Source: Planococcus citri (taxonomy: Eukaryota; Arthropoda; Insecta; Hemiptera; Pseudococcidae). From it: a DNA stretch of 64,000 bases. The notes below the pieces were generated by a model, which was not told where the DNA came from, ran no database searches, and saw only the letters and a program-made list of their open reading frames with translations. Position 1 is the stretch's first letter. Every line of letters starts with the position of its first letter. Both the position numbers and the translations under genes were made by a program. The stretch covers positions 45,248,559 through 45,312,558 of the forward strand of contig NC_088680.1 of assembly GCF_950023065.1 (NCBI RefSeq), written 5' to 3'. Positions 13,081-24,170 of the stretch are shown piece after piece.

Positions 13081-13870
13081 TGTGAGTTAAAAAACTAATC
13101 GAAGAATTTTTCGCGAAATTTCACTCATTTTCGACATTTTTTTAAAAAACCTCAAAAATCAAGACCAATTTTATGCTCAAAATTTTTTGAAACTGCTTTA
13201 AAAAAGTTTTGATGGGAATTTTTGATTTTCATGTCGTTTGAATAAATTTTTATACGTAGCATGACAGCTTTCAGCACAAAAATCTCGAAAATCAAGATTC
13301 AATTTTGGACTCACACTTCTTCAAAAATGCTCAAAAGACATTTTTGTCGAAATATTTGAATTTATTGAGAAATTTTAACTCATTTTAATTGGTCACATGT
13401 GACACCTTTCTCAAAACCTCTGGAAATCCTAACCAATTTTAGGCTCAAAATTCTTTAAATACATACCTATATGCTAATAAAAAGTTTTGATGGAAATTTT
13501 TGATTTTCTGTTGAAATTTGAAGTTTTGAACCCATTTTGATAGGTAGTATGACAGCTTTTTGAAAAAAATCCTGAAAATCGTGATTCAATTTTGAACCCA
13601 ACATTCTTCAAAAGTGGTCGAAATACATTTTCGTCGAAATCTCTGAATTTCCTGAGAAATTTGAACTCATTTTGATCGGTTACATCACCTATTTCAAAAA
13701 TCCCGAAAGTCATTACCTAGGTAGGTACAATTTATTTTGGACTCAAAAGTCAAAATTCTTGAAAAATATTCAAAAACCATCTTTGTCGAAATATTTGAAT
13801 TTCTTGCCTATGAAATTTTTATTTATTTTTGAATCACATTATTTTGATGGCCCAATTTTGGCTTCATTAG
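13081..13870. repeat. Second array of the ~130 bp family A unit
   Basis: The order of landmarks matches 4640-5410: CATTTTGATNGGT, a GACAGCTTT or GACACCTTT block, a short AAATC block, CAATTTTGGACTCA, CTTCAAAA, GTGGTC or GCTC, then CATTTTCGTCGAAAT. Copies start near 13123, 13240, 13380, 13531, 13665 and 13820. Divergence is high. The array ends about 150 bp before the LINE fragment. Confidence 0.7.
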
Positions 13871-14019
13871 TGATAAGAGCAGGTAGCTTGGAGCTCAATT
13901 TTTTCAAAAAACATGTAGATAACTTAAAATCTCAAAGTGTGCAATTAGGGTAGACACCTAGGTATGTCCTATATCTGGGAATCTGTGTGTTTTTTAATGA
14001 GGAAAAGAATAGATATTTT

Positions 14020-15230
14020 GGGTTTAAATTTTTTCAATTACTAGAACGTATCATCTTGAAGTGTTTAACTGATCACACTAACAGACATGAAATATTGCCA
14101 CAGTTTCAGTTTGGCTTTCGAAAACATACAGCAACAACACACCAACTCCATCGTCTTACCAAAATTATCCACCACGGTTTTGAAAATAAACAATACACTG
14201 CCACAGCATTTCTCGGCATTAAACAAGCTTACAACTCTATATGGCATTCCAGTCTGCTACAAAAATTGGAGAATACTCAAGTACCTCGTTACTTATTTGA
14301 TATCATCAAATCATTCTTATCAGACCACTACTTCCAGATTCGCATAAACAATTCACTTTCAGACCCCAAACCTATCTTCAGAAGCGTACCTCAAGGAGCT
14401 GTTCTAAGCCCTACACTTTTCAACATCTACTGCAACGACATCACAACTTCATAAAATGCTGAAATTCTTCAATTTGCAGATGATACCTGCTTATGCACTC
14501 AAAGTAATAATCTCTCCAGTGCAATCGACAAACCTGAACAAAGTATCAACACCACCAACTCCTGGCTAAAATCCTGGAAACTTGAACTCAATCCAAACAA
14601 AACAGTTACAAAAATCTTCACGCTGAGACACCACTGCAACCCTACCAGAAACATTAATATTGAAAACACTACAATAGAATGGAGTGATGAAGCCGTTAAA
14701 TATCTTGGAGTATTCCTTGACAAACGACTCACTTTCACAAGTCATATCTCACAGAAAATGAAAGCCACCTACTTCAAACTCAAAACACTTTTCCCACTAA
14801 TCAACAGAAGTTCACATTTGAAAATCCAAACAGCATTACTATGTAATCTACAAGACTATTCTTTGTCCTACTTTTACATATGTGGCTCCAGTGTGGTACG
14901 GTACCTCCAAAACAAACAAGAAAAAACTTCAAATATTCCAAAATAAATTTTGTCAAGTCGCCACTAACGCTCTATGGTTTTGCCGAAATACTCAAATACA
15001 ACGCGAACTCAAAATTGAAACGATTGACGACTTTCTGAAAACTGTAACTGAAAAATACCTGAACAAATTATCTGATAACACCCTTGCCTCTTCCTTAAAA
15101 TTTCTTTTAGGTTTTTTAGCCCTAACTCTTTTCTTTCTTAAGTTATTTTTCAAGTATCCTATTTGTAAAATTCGTGAATTGCGCAATTGCGCTGAACCGA
15201 ATAATAATAAAAGCTATCTATCTATCTATA
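14020..15230 (+). pseudogene. Jockey-like LINE fragment: reverse transcriptase, dead
   Basis: This is the 3' half of a non-LTR retrotransposon; the intact protein would copy element RNA into DNA at a nicked target. Homology begins abruptly near 14020 with LLERIILKCL, so the copy is 5'-truncated. FGFRKH (from 14110), a FLGIKQAYNSIWH block (14209-14247), the VPQGAVLSPTLFN block (about 14386-14424) and FADD (14473-14484) follow in one frame. An in-frame TAA at 14452-14454 separates the last two. The first catalytic Asp of the FLD block is Gly (GGC, 14215-14217). A frameshift near 14838-14845 moves the thumb region (PTFTYVAPVWYG, then NKKKLQIFQNKF) into the +1 frame. The element ends in (CTAT)n at 15214-15230 with no RNase H domain, so it differs from the remnant at 10464. 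The family assignment to the jockey group is from motif style only. Confidence 0.9.
15214..15230 (+). repeat. (CTAT)n tail of the LINE
   Basis: About four CTAT tetramers follow an AATAATAATAAAAG block and close the LINE copy. Tandem short repeats instead of poly(A) are a known 3' terminus for several jockey/I-type elements. A separate A run lies at 15240-15256. Confidence 0.8.
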
Positions 15231-15256
15231 AATTTTTTCAAAAAAAAAAAAAAAAA

Positions 15257-17689
15257 CTCAAAATCTCAAAATGAGTAATCATTTAGGAAAGTACAACCTG
15301 CAAAATACGAGAAGGTACCTCCTGGCTAGATATCTCAAAAATGATTTATAAAAATACTCTAAAAATTTCTTACAGATGATTGAATAAGTAAGTAGGTATT
15401 CGTAAAATTATTTCAATAAATGCAAAAATTAGGGAAATATTGAAATTTTGAAGAAAAAAAACAACAGAATTCTCGTTAAAATATATTTTGGAAGTAGGTA
15501 ATTAAAAAGTTGAATTTGTATAAAAATTGTTAATTGTGAGAAATATACCTAATATCATTGAGATCATGAATGAAGAATTACCAAAAATGCCCAATGAAAA
15601 AAAATATTAAAATCATTTTTTCACCATAAGTTTTCTCACCACGATGAGTTTTCCTAAAACCATTGGAAATGAAAGCTGATTATGAGCCAGTATCTCCCTT
15701 ACTTTTTATATTGTAGGTAAATGTCCCCAACTTGTTCCACAATAATTGCAGGTATTCTCTATTTCAAAACTAAGCAGGAAAATTCGGTTAAAAAATTACA
15801 CTTATTATTATTTTTTTTTTTTGGAAACGAGATCAAAAAATGCACATGTCTGAAAATGTGTATCATCAAGACCGGTATGTACACTACCTAATAAATTCCT
15901 TAGTAATGGTTCAGCTGTGTGTTGGTAGTTGGTACATTGTTGCAAAGAGACCAGCGATACAACGCAACATTTGACGCAGGAAGTTATAATTAATTGAAAA
16001 TTATATCAAGAAAAACAATAAACAGCTTCATGAAGGCGACAAGTAAAAGGGTTCACGCGGTCTGAAATCACTATACCGGCGGTGTGCATCACTATATAGG
16101 AGAGCATTATACGTGTAAAATACATCTAAAGTGGTAGCTCGATTGCTCGTTAATTGTTAATCGTTATCCGATAATTGCTACCTATCGGCTCGAATACATA
16201 AATAGCGAATCGATACACGCACAAAAAATGTGGGTACCGAGAGTAAATTCGGTAGCATAAGTCGACGGTTGATGTTCATAATTACCAGTAATAAAACGGG
16301 TTCGCTTCCTTTGTAAATGCGTCGCGCAATTTCGATGGATGGATGGCGATGAAAATACACCTCACCTACCTTCATGTACGCATAATATAATAATATTGTA
16401 CAAACGTATTGTATATTATGTGTTGTATCGCATCAGCAGCACACGTTGAACCAATAATTGGGTGATGATTTTTTCAGAAGATATGTCCCAAATAATGCGA
16501 ATAATTCACAAATTTCGATGATCATTGCTGCAAGCAGTAAGTTTAAGTATATAGGTATGAGCACTTGAGCAGATGTGTATCTCGACTGCAAGTTGCAATC
16601 ATGTCCTACCGCAAGAAAAAATCAATTAATGAATGTCAAATTTAAGGTCAATAAGGACTCATTCATTCACGTCTGCTAAGCCAGATCGTAAATTCTTTAA
16701 ATCTCGATCGAGATTCTTATCTCAAAGTATTTTTTTTTTCAACGTCTCGTCGACTCGAATTTATTTAAGTATCAATATATAATAATGCACATCTGGCGAA
16801 TTTAATTTAACATTTCGAGTGGAAAATTACCATAAGAACGTGATAATTTCAAGTTTTCCAGTATTACAAAGAGTATACTTCCTTCGAAGATGTTTTTTTG
16901 TTGGATAAATCGAAGTTTTTTTCACTTCAGACTCTTCAAAAAGGATAACGAATGAGTAGTGATAATTATTTTGGAGTAATTTTTATCTACATGAACGTAC
17001 AAGGACTATTTTTCAAATTTATCGTCTCTTTTTCAATTTTTTTTCACAAAGTACCGTCGTAAAAAACTGAAAATTTTCTCAGCAGGCGGCCCCACCATAC
17101 CATAACCCTGGCATTTTCGTTCAAAATTCTCGTAAACAAGATAAATCGAAGGTTGAATTGCTAAAAAATGAAAAAAAAAATTCTCCTAGGTATGTGAATT
17201 TATGACACCTGACAATTTTTTACTCAAGGAGTGGGTTTTACAATTGCTGACACGTTTGATGCTCGCAATTAAGTACTTGATGACGAGTTTAAAAATGCTT
17301 GCAAGAAAGAAAAGAGTTGAAAATTTCATCATAATGGTGATTGATTTGGATTTTCTGACTGAAAACTCACTGTTCGATAACGTTATAGTAGTTTTTTTCA
17401 ATCCCAAATAAAAATTTTTCAATTTTTTTTTACATTTTTGTTCGATTTTTTTCTGTTGTATGCGATTTTCTCAGAAGTAGGTACCTATCTAATACATATT
17501 TCGTTTTTCTGCATCCCAAGATTTTTTATTGTTCAACAATTTTAAATCCATTGGATCCCAAAATCAAAGGATATTAGCTCCCAAAAAAGTTGCAGTCACC
17601 AAAATGAAAAATTCACAAACCCATTGGATTTTGAATTTTTTAAAAATAATTCGAAAATTCAAAAGTTGAATAAACCCTTACTAACGTAC
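15257..17689. other. Non-coding DNA, nothing recognised
   Basis: 15.3-15.8 kb is AT-rich. 15.9-16.9 kb is more complex with more CpG and few repeats, and could hold regulatory sequence, but I see no conserved motif I can name. No RNA gene or protein-like frame was found. Confidence 0.5.
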
Positions 17690-19460
17690 ATATAAAGGAC
17701 CAATTTTAATATGAGGGAGAAAAATAGGACTATTCTTTTTTTTAGAGAGACCAAATTTTTCAAAAGACGTGGTACCTGGATCACTGGAAAGTGCAGGTAC
17801 TCGTGCACTTTTTCTAAATCGAAAGAGCATTGCAAAAAACATCAGCCAAAATTTTTGACGCTTAAGTGCATTTTTTGGTTTTTGGTGAATTTTTGGAAAT
17901 CGTTGGGCCTGGCAAAAATGGGACAGAATCATTTCACCATTTCACCAAACTTGAATTATAAAGCTGAAATTTAGTAGGTATATGTACCTTATTTTCGAGC
18001 CCCCTTCCCTCGAATCGATGTGATTAATTTTGAGCCGATTATTTTTTGAAAGTTTGATTTTCCACAAAATCTTACCTACCTACCTACCTACCTGATGAAG
18101 TTGGAAAACCAAAATCTACTTTGCATCCTAATTTCAAACCTTCAAATACTTATCTACATCATCGGCCAAGATTTTAGATGCCAAAGAGCAGTTTTTGATT
18201 TTTGGTGAAATTTTGAACATTTTATTTGCACCAAAAATCTGAAAAAATCGAAACTTTACCAAATCGATCTAGAAAGCTGTAATTTAGTAAGATGCACTCT
18301 TTTGACCTCCTAAATCGATTGTGAACGGTTTCAAGTCGTTTTTGAGCAGTTCTGGAGTCTCCAGCAAATTTTTGAAAATTGAAATTTTCATCAATGATTA
18401 CTCATTTGATGTAGTTGGAAAGCTCGAATTATTTACCCACTTCATACCCTAATTTCAACTTGCAAAGTCAATTAAAGGTGGTTTCAAGCCGTTCTGGAGC
18501 CTCCAATCACATTTTGGAAATTCCAAATTGTTCAAAAGTGTAATAATAACTGTCAAAATTAAGTTTGACTTGTATTAATGTGATTGGTGCTTGCTAGTGA
18601 CCATTGTGATCTGTTTTACACCAATTTTCCAAATTCGGTTCCTGCAGATGCTGGTTCGAAATCGTAAATTTCTCTGGTATGATTTCATAATAAAAATTTT
18701 GAAAAATAGGTACTCTCATGATTTGAATCAGTAGAAACCAATCTTGAAAAATTGAGGGTCCCTATCATGCACTGACCGTATTTTATGACATTTTTTGGGA
18801 AATTGGAATTTTCCAAAAAATTGCCATGAAGTCTCCAAAACCATTTTGAAACCATCTCTAGTCAATACTCTCTAGTTATGTCGAAAATAGGTAAGAGTGT
18901 AAACTAAATTTCAGATTTTCCGTCAAACTGCTGGGGTGCAGTGAATTTTTCGAACTGGCAATTGTAAGATCACTGAAGACCTTTTTTGAAAATCTGGAAT
19001 TTTCAAAATGCTGCTGGAGGTTCCAGAACGGCGTAAAACCACCTCCAATCGACTCATCAAGTTTGAAAATTAGGGCATACAGTAAATTTTAAGTTTCAGA
19101 CTTCATGGAGTGAAATTTTGTAAAAATTTCAACCCCCCCCCCCCATGAAAAATCTCTCACAGGCTTCAGAACTGCTCAAACCTTTTCAACACCTTTACCA
19201 TTCAAATCAAGCGAGAGGAGGGGGTATGGAAAATAGAGTGCATATAAAAATCCAGCTTTTCAAGTCAATTTGAAAATTTTGTATTTTTTCTCATTTTTTG
19301 ACCCAAGTTTGATTTTTAAAAATTCACCAAAAATTGAAAAATACTTTTTTAGCACTTGAAATTTTGGATGATAATGTTCATTTTTATGCTCTTTTAATGT
19401 ATCTAAAACACTTGGGTTTACAATTTTTTAAATAAAAAATCAAAGTAATTTCCCCTCTAG
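17690..19460. repeat. Dispersed repeat with CTGGAG-CTCCAG motifs
   Basis: CTGGAGTCTCCAG (near 18353), CTGGAGCCTCCAA (near 18502) and CTGGAGGTTCCAG (near 19014) alternate with blocks such as AAATTTCAG, CCAATCGACTCAT and TTGAAAATT. The 3' end (about 19280-19390: CTCATTTTTTGACC, AAAAATTCACCAAAAATTGA, then CTTGAAATTTTGGATG) matches the 3' part of the TIR element at 54873-56276 (about 55930-56030) in order and spacing. I infer a diverged relative of that element's interior, without recognisable TIRs here. It contains a C run at 19133-19144. Confidence 0.55.
18073..18093. repeat. (TACC)n microsatellite
   Basis: Five TACC units are read directly. It is one of several expansions of the tetramer that is scattered through the window. 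Confidence 0.85.
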
Positions 19461-21882
19461 GGTGATGAGTGATGGCAAAATTGTGAGTAGGTACCTACCT
19501 ACTTTTCGTAAGATTTTAAAAACTATTTGTACTATAAAAACGTCACTGTCTCAAAAAAATATATATATGTACTTGCAAAGCAAACAAGCACAAAACCACA
19601 AGCTCAGCCCACACATGAACGAACGATATCAACACACAAAGCCAACCCTCCTACCATCCACCTAGAAAAGTTCAGTCGACCGCAATAACAGCCATTTTCT
19701 ATGTTTATTCTGAACGTAAAATTAAACCATAGAATGGAAACTTGCGATATCATGGTATAACTAAGTATGGAGTAATAATAGCACATGGAAATAACAATTT
19801 AGGATTCTCCCAAGCGAAAAGAAACTACACAAACGTTAACTTTAAAGTAAACTACAGCAGCGAGAGTATCCCAAAATTTACCATAAAATGGCGAAATTTT
19901 CTTCTCCACAATTGAGCCATTTTGTATATAAGATCCCAAGAGTGAAAATTTCAACCACTGGCAATTTTTTATGATACCTTCGTCAAAATGGCAAACTCGC
20001 AAATGAAATTATATACCGCCGCCGCGTCGATTAAAAGAGCAAAAATTCAAATTAATTTTAAAACGGCGCGCCGCTATATACGATGGCAAAAGATGGCAGC
20101 GAGAGAGAGTAAATTTTGCAACGCTGGGATGAGAAGGGTCGGGCGAAAGCGCGCATTAAATGTAGGATTCGTGTACCGCGAAAAGCTCTCATATTATAGG
20201 TATTAGGGAAAAATCGATTCGACCGGCGCGCAATTTCGTTTGGACGGTTGAAAATTGCCGAAAGCATCGTAGAGTCGGGGCGTTCATAGCGCGATAATCG
20301 TTTAACTTAATTCATTAACTAGCGACCAAGGTGAATGGGTTAAAGGCGGGGAAATTTTATGCATCGAATTTACTGCGGTTGTCATCCGTTTAATACAAGT
20401 TCGCCTGCTAAAGACAGATTCCAACGATGTATATTGCGATGGGAAAGCTCGTCGTTATGGACGATTTGGCCGGGGCTAGAGGTAGAGAACGAGGCGGATG
20501 TTGCTGGAAGTACATACTACGAGGAAAGCAAGACGAGCGAGGCCGAGAGGCGAAATGCGAAATGGCAGGGTCTGAAGCGCGCCGCGCCGTTTCGTTATTT
20601 GAATCGAGAATACTCTTTCGTGCAATAAAAGGGAAGTAAAAGTAGCATCGGGACGAGGTAAAATGAGCGAAAGAACAAGGGTTACTATCTCCGGAGCAGT
20701 TTAGAAGTTTGGCAGGTTTCCGGGATGCGCACTAAAAGAATATAACAAAAATCGATATCGCTTAAATTTCAGCTACGGGTTCTCAAAGTACCCATACGTA
20801 ATAGCTAGTCCCTTATTTAAGCACTTGAGAGATGGGCTGTCAAATCAGAATGTAGTGGTTGGCGTTGGCGATGTAATGATGATTATGTATGGCGATATAC
20901 GGGGATGGTGAGATTTTTATATGCTTATTATTAAAGATGGTCTTTATTTTTAAGGTTGGGAATATTTTCACTTTTGTCATTTTCCCATCACATGTGCAAA
21001 AATAATTGTTGTCAAATGCAGTCCCTCTCATCTTTCTTATTAAAAAAATAAATAATTTTTGATTTTTCCACTACATGCTTTCCTAATAGGTAACCCTTCT
21101 CTAATTGAAAATGACCTATCGAATTTTCAATTCTTTTCATGTACCGAAGCGAGGGCGAAGCTTCGACAAATTTACAATTTGTGAAGTACCTACTTACAAA
21201 ATTCATTTTTAATGTAAGAAGTTTCAACGCCAAAATTTTGTGCTTTTTGATGTTTTTGAATGAAATTTTTCAACTTTTTTCGTTATTTTGGACTTTTTTA
21301 CACCTGTAATACCTGAAGGTTCCATTTCCTGTTATAACTCACCCCGGAGCTATTTTCAATTGTGAATATCTGTACCAAAAAATCTCGAATATTCTGCTCA
21401 AAAAGGGCAAAGAACTGCATTAAAAATGATCTGTTACTAAATTTCCAGCTGATACCTATAATTCATGTTCTGAAAATTTTCCAAAATTTTAACGTAGTAG
21501 TTATGCACGACATTTTTGGAATCAGGTCAACCAAAATTTTAGAAATTTCTGATTAAAAACATACCCAGGTATTTCAAGATTTTGTTTTACTCTCAAGTCT
21601 TGAATAAGAAGAGCTAATTACCTACTTTCTGTCACCTAGACATCCCGAAAAAACAGAAAAATTCTTGCTAAAAAAATGTGGAAATATTTTCAAATTTTTA
21701 GTTTTTTCCTTCCAGACTTGCTACTTTTGTCTAAGATGGAAAATTGGTGGTGTTCGAATCTGAATTGAAAAGTACCCCAATTTTTGGAAAGAGCATGGTC
21801 TCAAACCTTCACAATCAAAATTTTGGAATTTTGGCTGTAATTTTTCTACTTTTGGCAAAATTTTAAAAATCTAAAATTGACT
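19461..21882. other. Largely unique DNA, CpG-richer island at 19985-20700
   Basis: Between about 19985 and 20700 the base composition shifts: GCGCGCCGC, CGGCGCGC and GCGCGCCGCGCC words and many CpGs occur, in contrast to the flanks. Small frames overlap on both strands with no domain pattern. I read it as possible promoter or regulatory DNA, without direct proof. 20.8-21.88 kb reverts to AT-rich non-coding sequence. Confidence 0.35.
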
Positions 21883-23530
21883 AACAAGACCTCTTGAGGT
21901 GTCACACTCCGATTTGAACGGGACCGCGATTTTTGGAAACAACATAGTCTAAAAAACCCCAAAACCAAATTTTCAGCTGCCCTGGTTCATTTTTCGTTTT
22001 TTGGCGAAATTTTGAAAATTCAAAATTGACTGTTTTTGGCGATTTAAGGTTTTTTTAAAAGTAAGTACTTGATCAGTAAAAATGGTTAAAATAAGTTCAA
22101 AAACTTATATTAACTACCCTAATCCAAATTTCAACATTTCAAGCCGTTCTGGAGCCTCCAGCGTGATTTTTCAATTTCTCCAGAATTTTTAATTTGCTCC
22201 AGAAGGCGTGAATATGCAGTTGGCCAGCTAAAAATCGAGTTGTGTATTGTACTTGACCTGTTTAACGGGTTTATCCACATTTCAGCCGATTTTGGAAGTG
22301 ACATGACATGACACCTCAAGAGTGGTTTTTTGACCAGTTTTTTTCAAAATTAAAAAATCCAAAAAATCAAAAGATAACAGTTTTGTGAGGAAATTTTTGA
22401 AATTTGCGCGAATCGCTGTATTTTGTCCGTAACTAACCCCCCAAATCAAAATTTTACAATTTCCAGCCATTCTGGAGCCTCCAGCGCGATTTTCAATTTC
22501 TCCAGAATTTTGAATTTGCTCCAGAAGGCGTGAATATGAAGTTGGGCAGCTAAAAATCGAGTTGTATATTATTACACTCGACCTGTTTAACGAGTTTATC
22601 CACATTTATTGCGCCGATTTTAAAAGTGACACCTCAAGAGTGGTTTTTTGAGGTGCCATCTTGCTCCAAAACGGCTGGAAATGATAGAATTTGCGCTCCG
22701 GGGGGTTAGTTCTTGAAGAAGTACAGCGATTCGCACAAATTTCAAACATTTTTTCACAAACGGTTATCTTTTGTTTTTTTGGATTTTTTAATTTTGAAAA
22801 AAACTGGTCATAAAACCACTCTTGAAGTGTCACTCCCAAAATCGACTCAAATGTAGATAACTTGTTAAACAGGTCGAGTATAATACACAACTCAATTTTC
22901 AGCTGCCTAACTGCATATTTACGTCTTCTGGAGCAAATTCGAAATTCTAGAGAAATTGAAAATCGCGCTGGAGGCTTCAGAATGGCTGGAAATAGTGAAA
23001 TTTGGATTTGGGGGGTTAGTTTTGGACAGAATGCAGCGATTCGCATAAATTTCAAAAATTTCCACACAAACGGTTATATTTTGATTTTTTGGATTTTTTA
23101 ATTTTTGAAAAAAGCTGGTCAAAAAACCACTCTTGAGGTGTCACTCTCAAAATGGGCTCAAATGTAGATAAACTCGTTAAACAGGTCGACTTCATATTCA
23201 CGCCTTCTGGAGCAAATTCAAAAGTCTGGAGAAATTGAAAAATCATGCTGGAGGCTCCAGAATGGCTGAAAATGGTGAAATTTGGATTTGGGTAATTAAT
23301 ATTAGTTTTGGGACTTACTGTAACCATTTTTACTGATCAAATACGTACTTTTAAAAAAAAAGCATGAATCACCAAAAACAGTCAATTTTGAATTTTCAAA
23401 AATTTACCAAAAATCGAAAAATGAGCTTGGGCAGCTGAAAATGAGGTTTTGTGGGTTTTAGACTATGCCCTTTCCAAAAATCGCAGTTCCGTTCAAATCG
23501 GAGTCTGACACCTCAAGAGGTTCCCTTGTA
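21883..23530. mobile_element. Fold-back element: long inverted repeat of 310-320 bp units
   Basis: The left edge (CCTCTTGAGGTGTCA, then CCGATTTGAACGG, then CGATTTTTGG, 21888 onward) is matched in reverse complement at the right edge (ending near 23525). Inside, a unit of about 310-320 bp containing CTCAAGAGTGGTTTTTTG, CCCCCCAAATC, CTGGAGCCTCCAGCGCGATT and GACCTGTTTAACG is present twice in direct orientation (CTCAAGAGTGG at about 22313 and 22632) and about two and a half times inverted (CCACTCTTGA at about 22817 and 23127). The turn-around is near 22640-22700. There is no coding capacity. The structure fits a non-autonomous fold-back transposon or a rearranged satellite; no clear target duplication is visible. 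Confidence 0.7.
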
Positions 23531-23535
23531 AGTAT

Positions 23536-24170
23536 TTTTGAAGATTCATGCTTTGAAAAAAAATATTTACCTACTTTCAGTAAAAATGATGAAGTTTAGC
23601 TCTAAAACTCATATTAACCCCTTTGAACCGAATTTCTCTATTTTGAGCCATTCTGGAGCATTCAGTGCAATTTTCGATTGCTTCAGAATTTTTAAATTTC
23701 ATCCAGAAGACGTGAAAATATAATTCTGCATTGTTTTTCAACCTGTTTAACGGGTTGATCTTGATTGGGTTATGTTTTGATTATATTTAGTTAATTTACT
23801 TGGTGAAGTTGGTGAAACTTGAGACCTACAAATAGGTAATCCAAAAACGGTGATCGAAAAAACACACTTCAGACTTGTTAAATAAATAGGTAAGTTAGAA
23901 TCCACTACTCGATTCTAGACAGCCTTAATTTTCACGCCTTCTGTAGGAACTGAATATTTTGGTAGAAATCGAAAATCATACTGAAAACTCTAGAATGGTC
24001 TAAAATGATGAAATTTGGTTCGACGATAAAGTTGATATACTATACCTAGTTTCAAAACGAACTGAATATTTTGGTAGAAATCGAAAATCATACTGAAAAC
24101 TCTAGAATGGTCTAAAATGATGAAATTTGGTTCGACGATAAAGTTGATATACTATACCTAGTTTCAAAAC
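23536..24170. repeat. Related solo unit plus exact 112 bp tandem duplication
   Basis: 23570-23770 is a diverged single copy of the fold-back unit (CATTCTGGAGCATTCAG, then CAGAATTTTTAAATTTC, then CCTGTTTAACGGGTTGAT). From 23947 a 112 bp segment beginning GAACTGAATATTTTGG is followed by a second copy at 24059-24170. I found no difference between the two copies by eye, which marks a recent duplication or an assembly artefact. Confidence 0.85.

Noticed and set aside
18651..18668. GGTTCGAAATC resembling a tRNA B box
   Set aside because: It misses the conserved final CC and there is no A box or cloverleaf around it.
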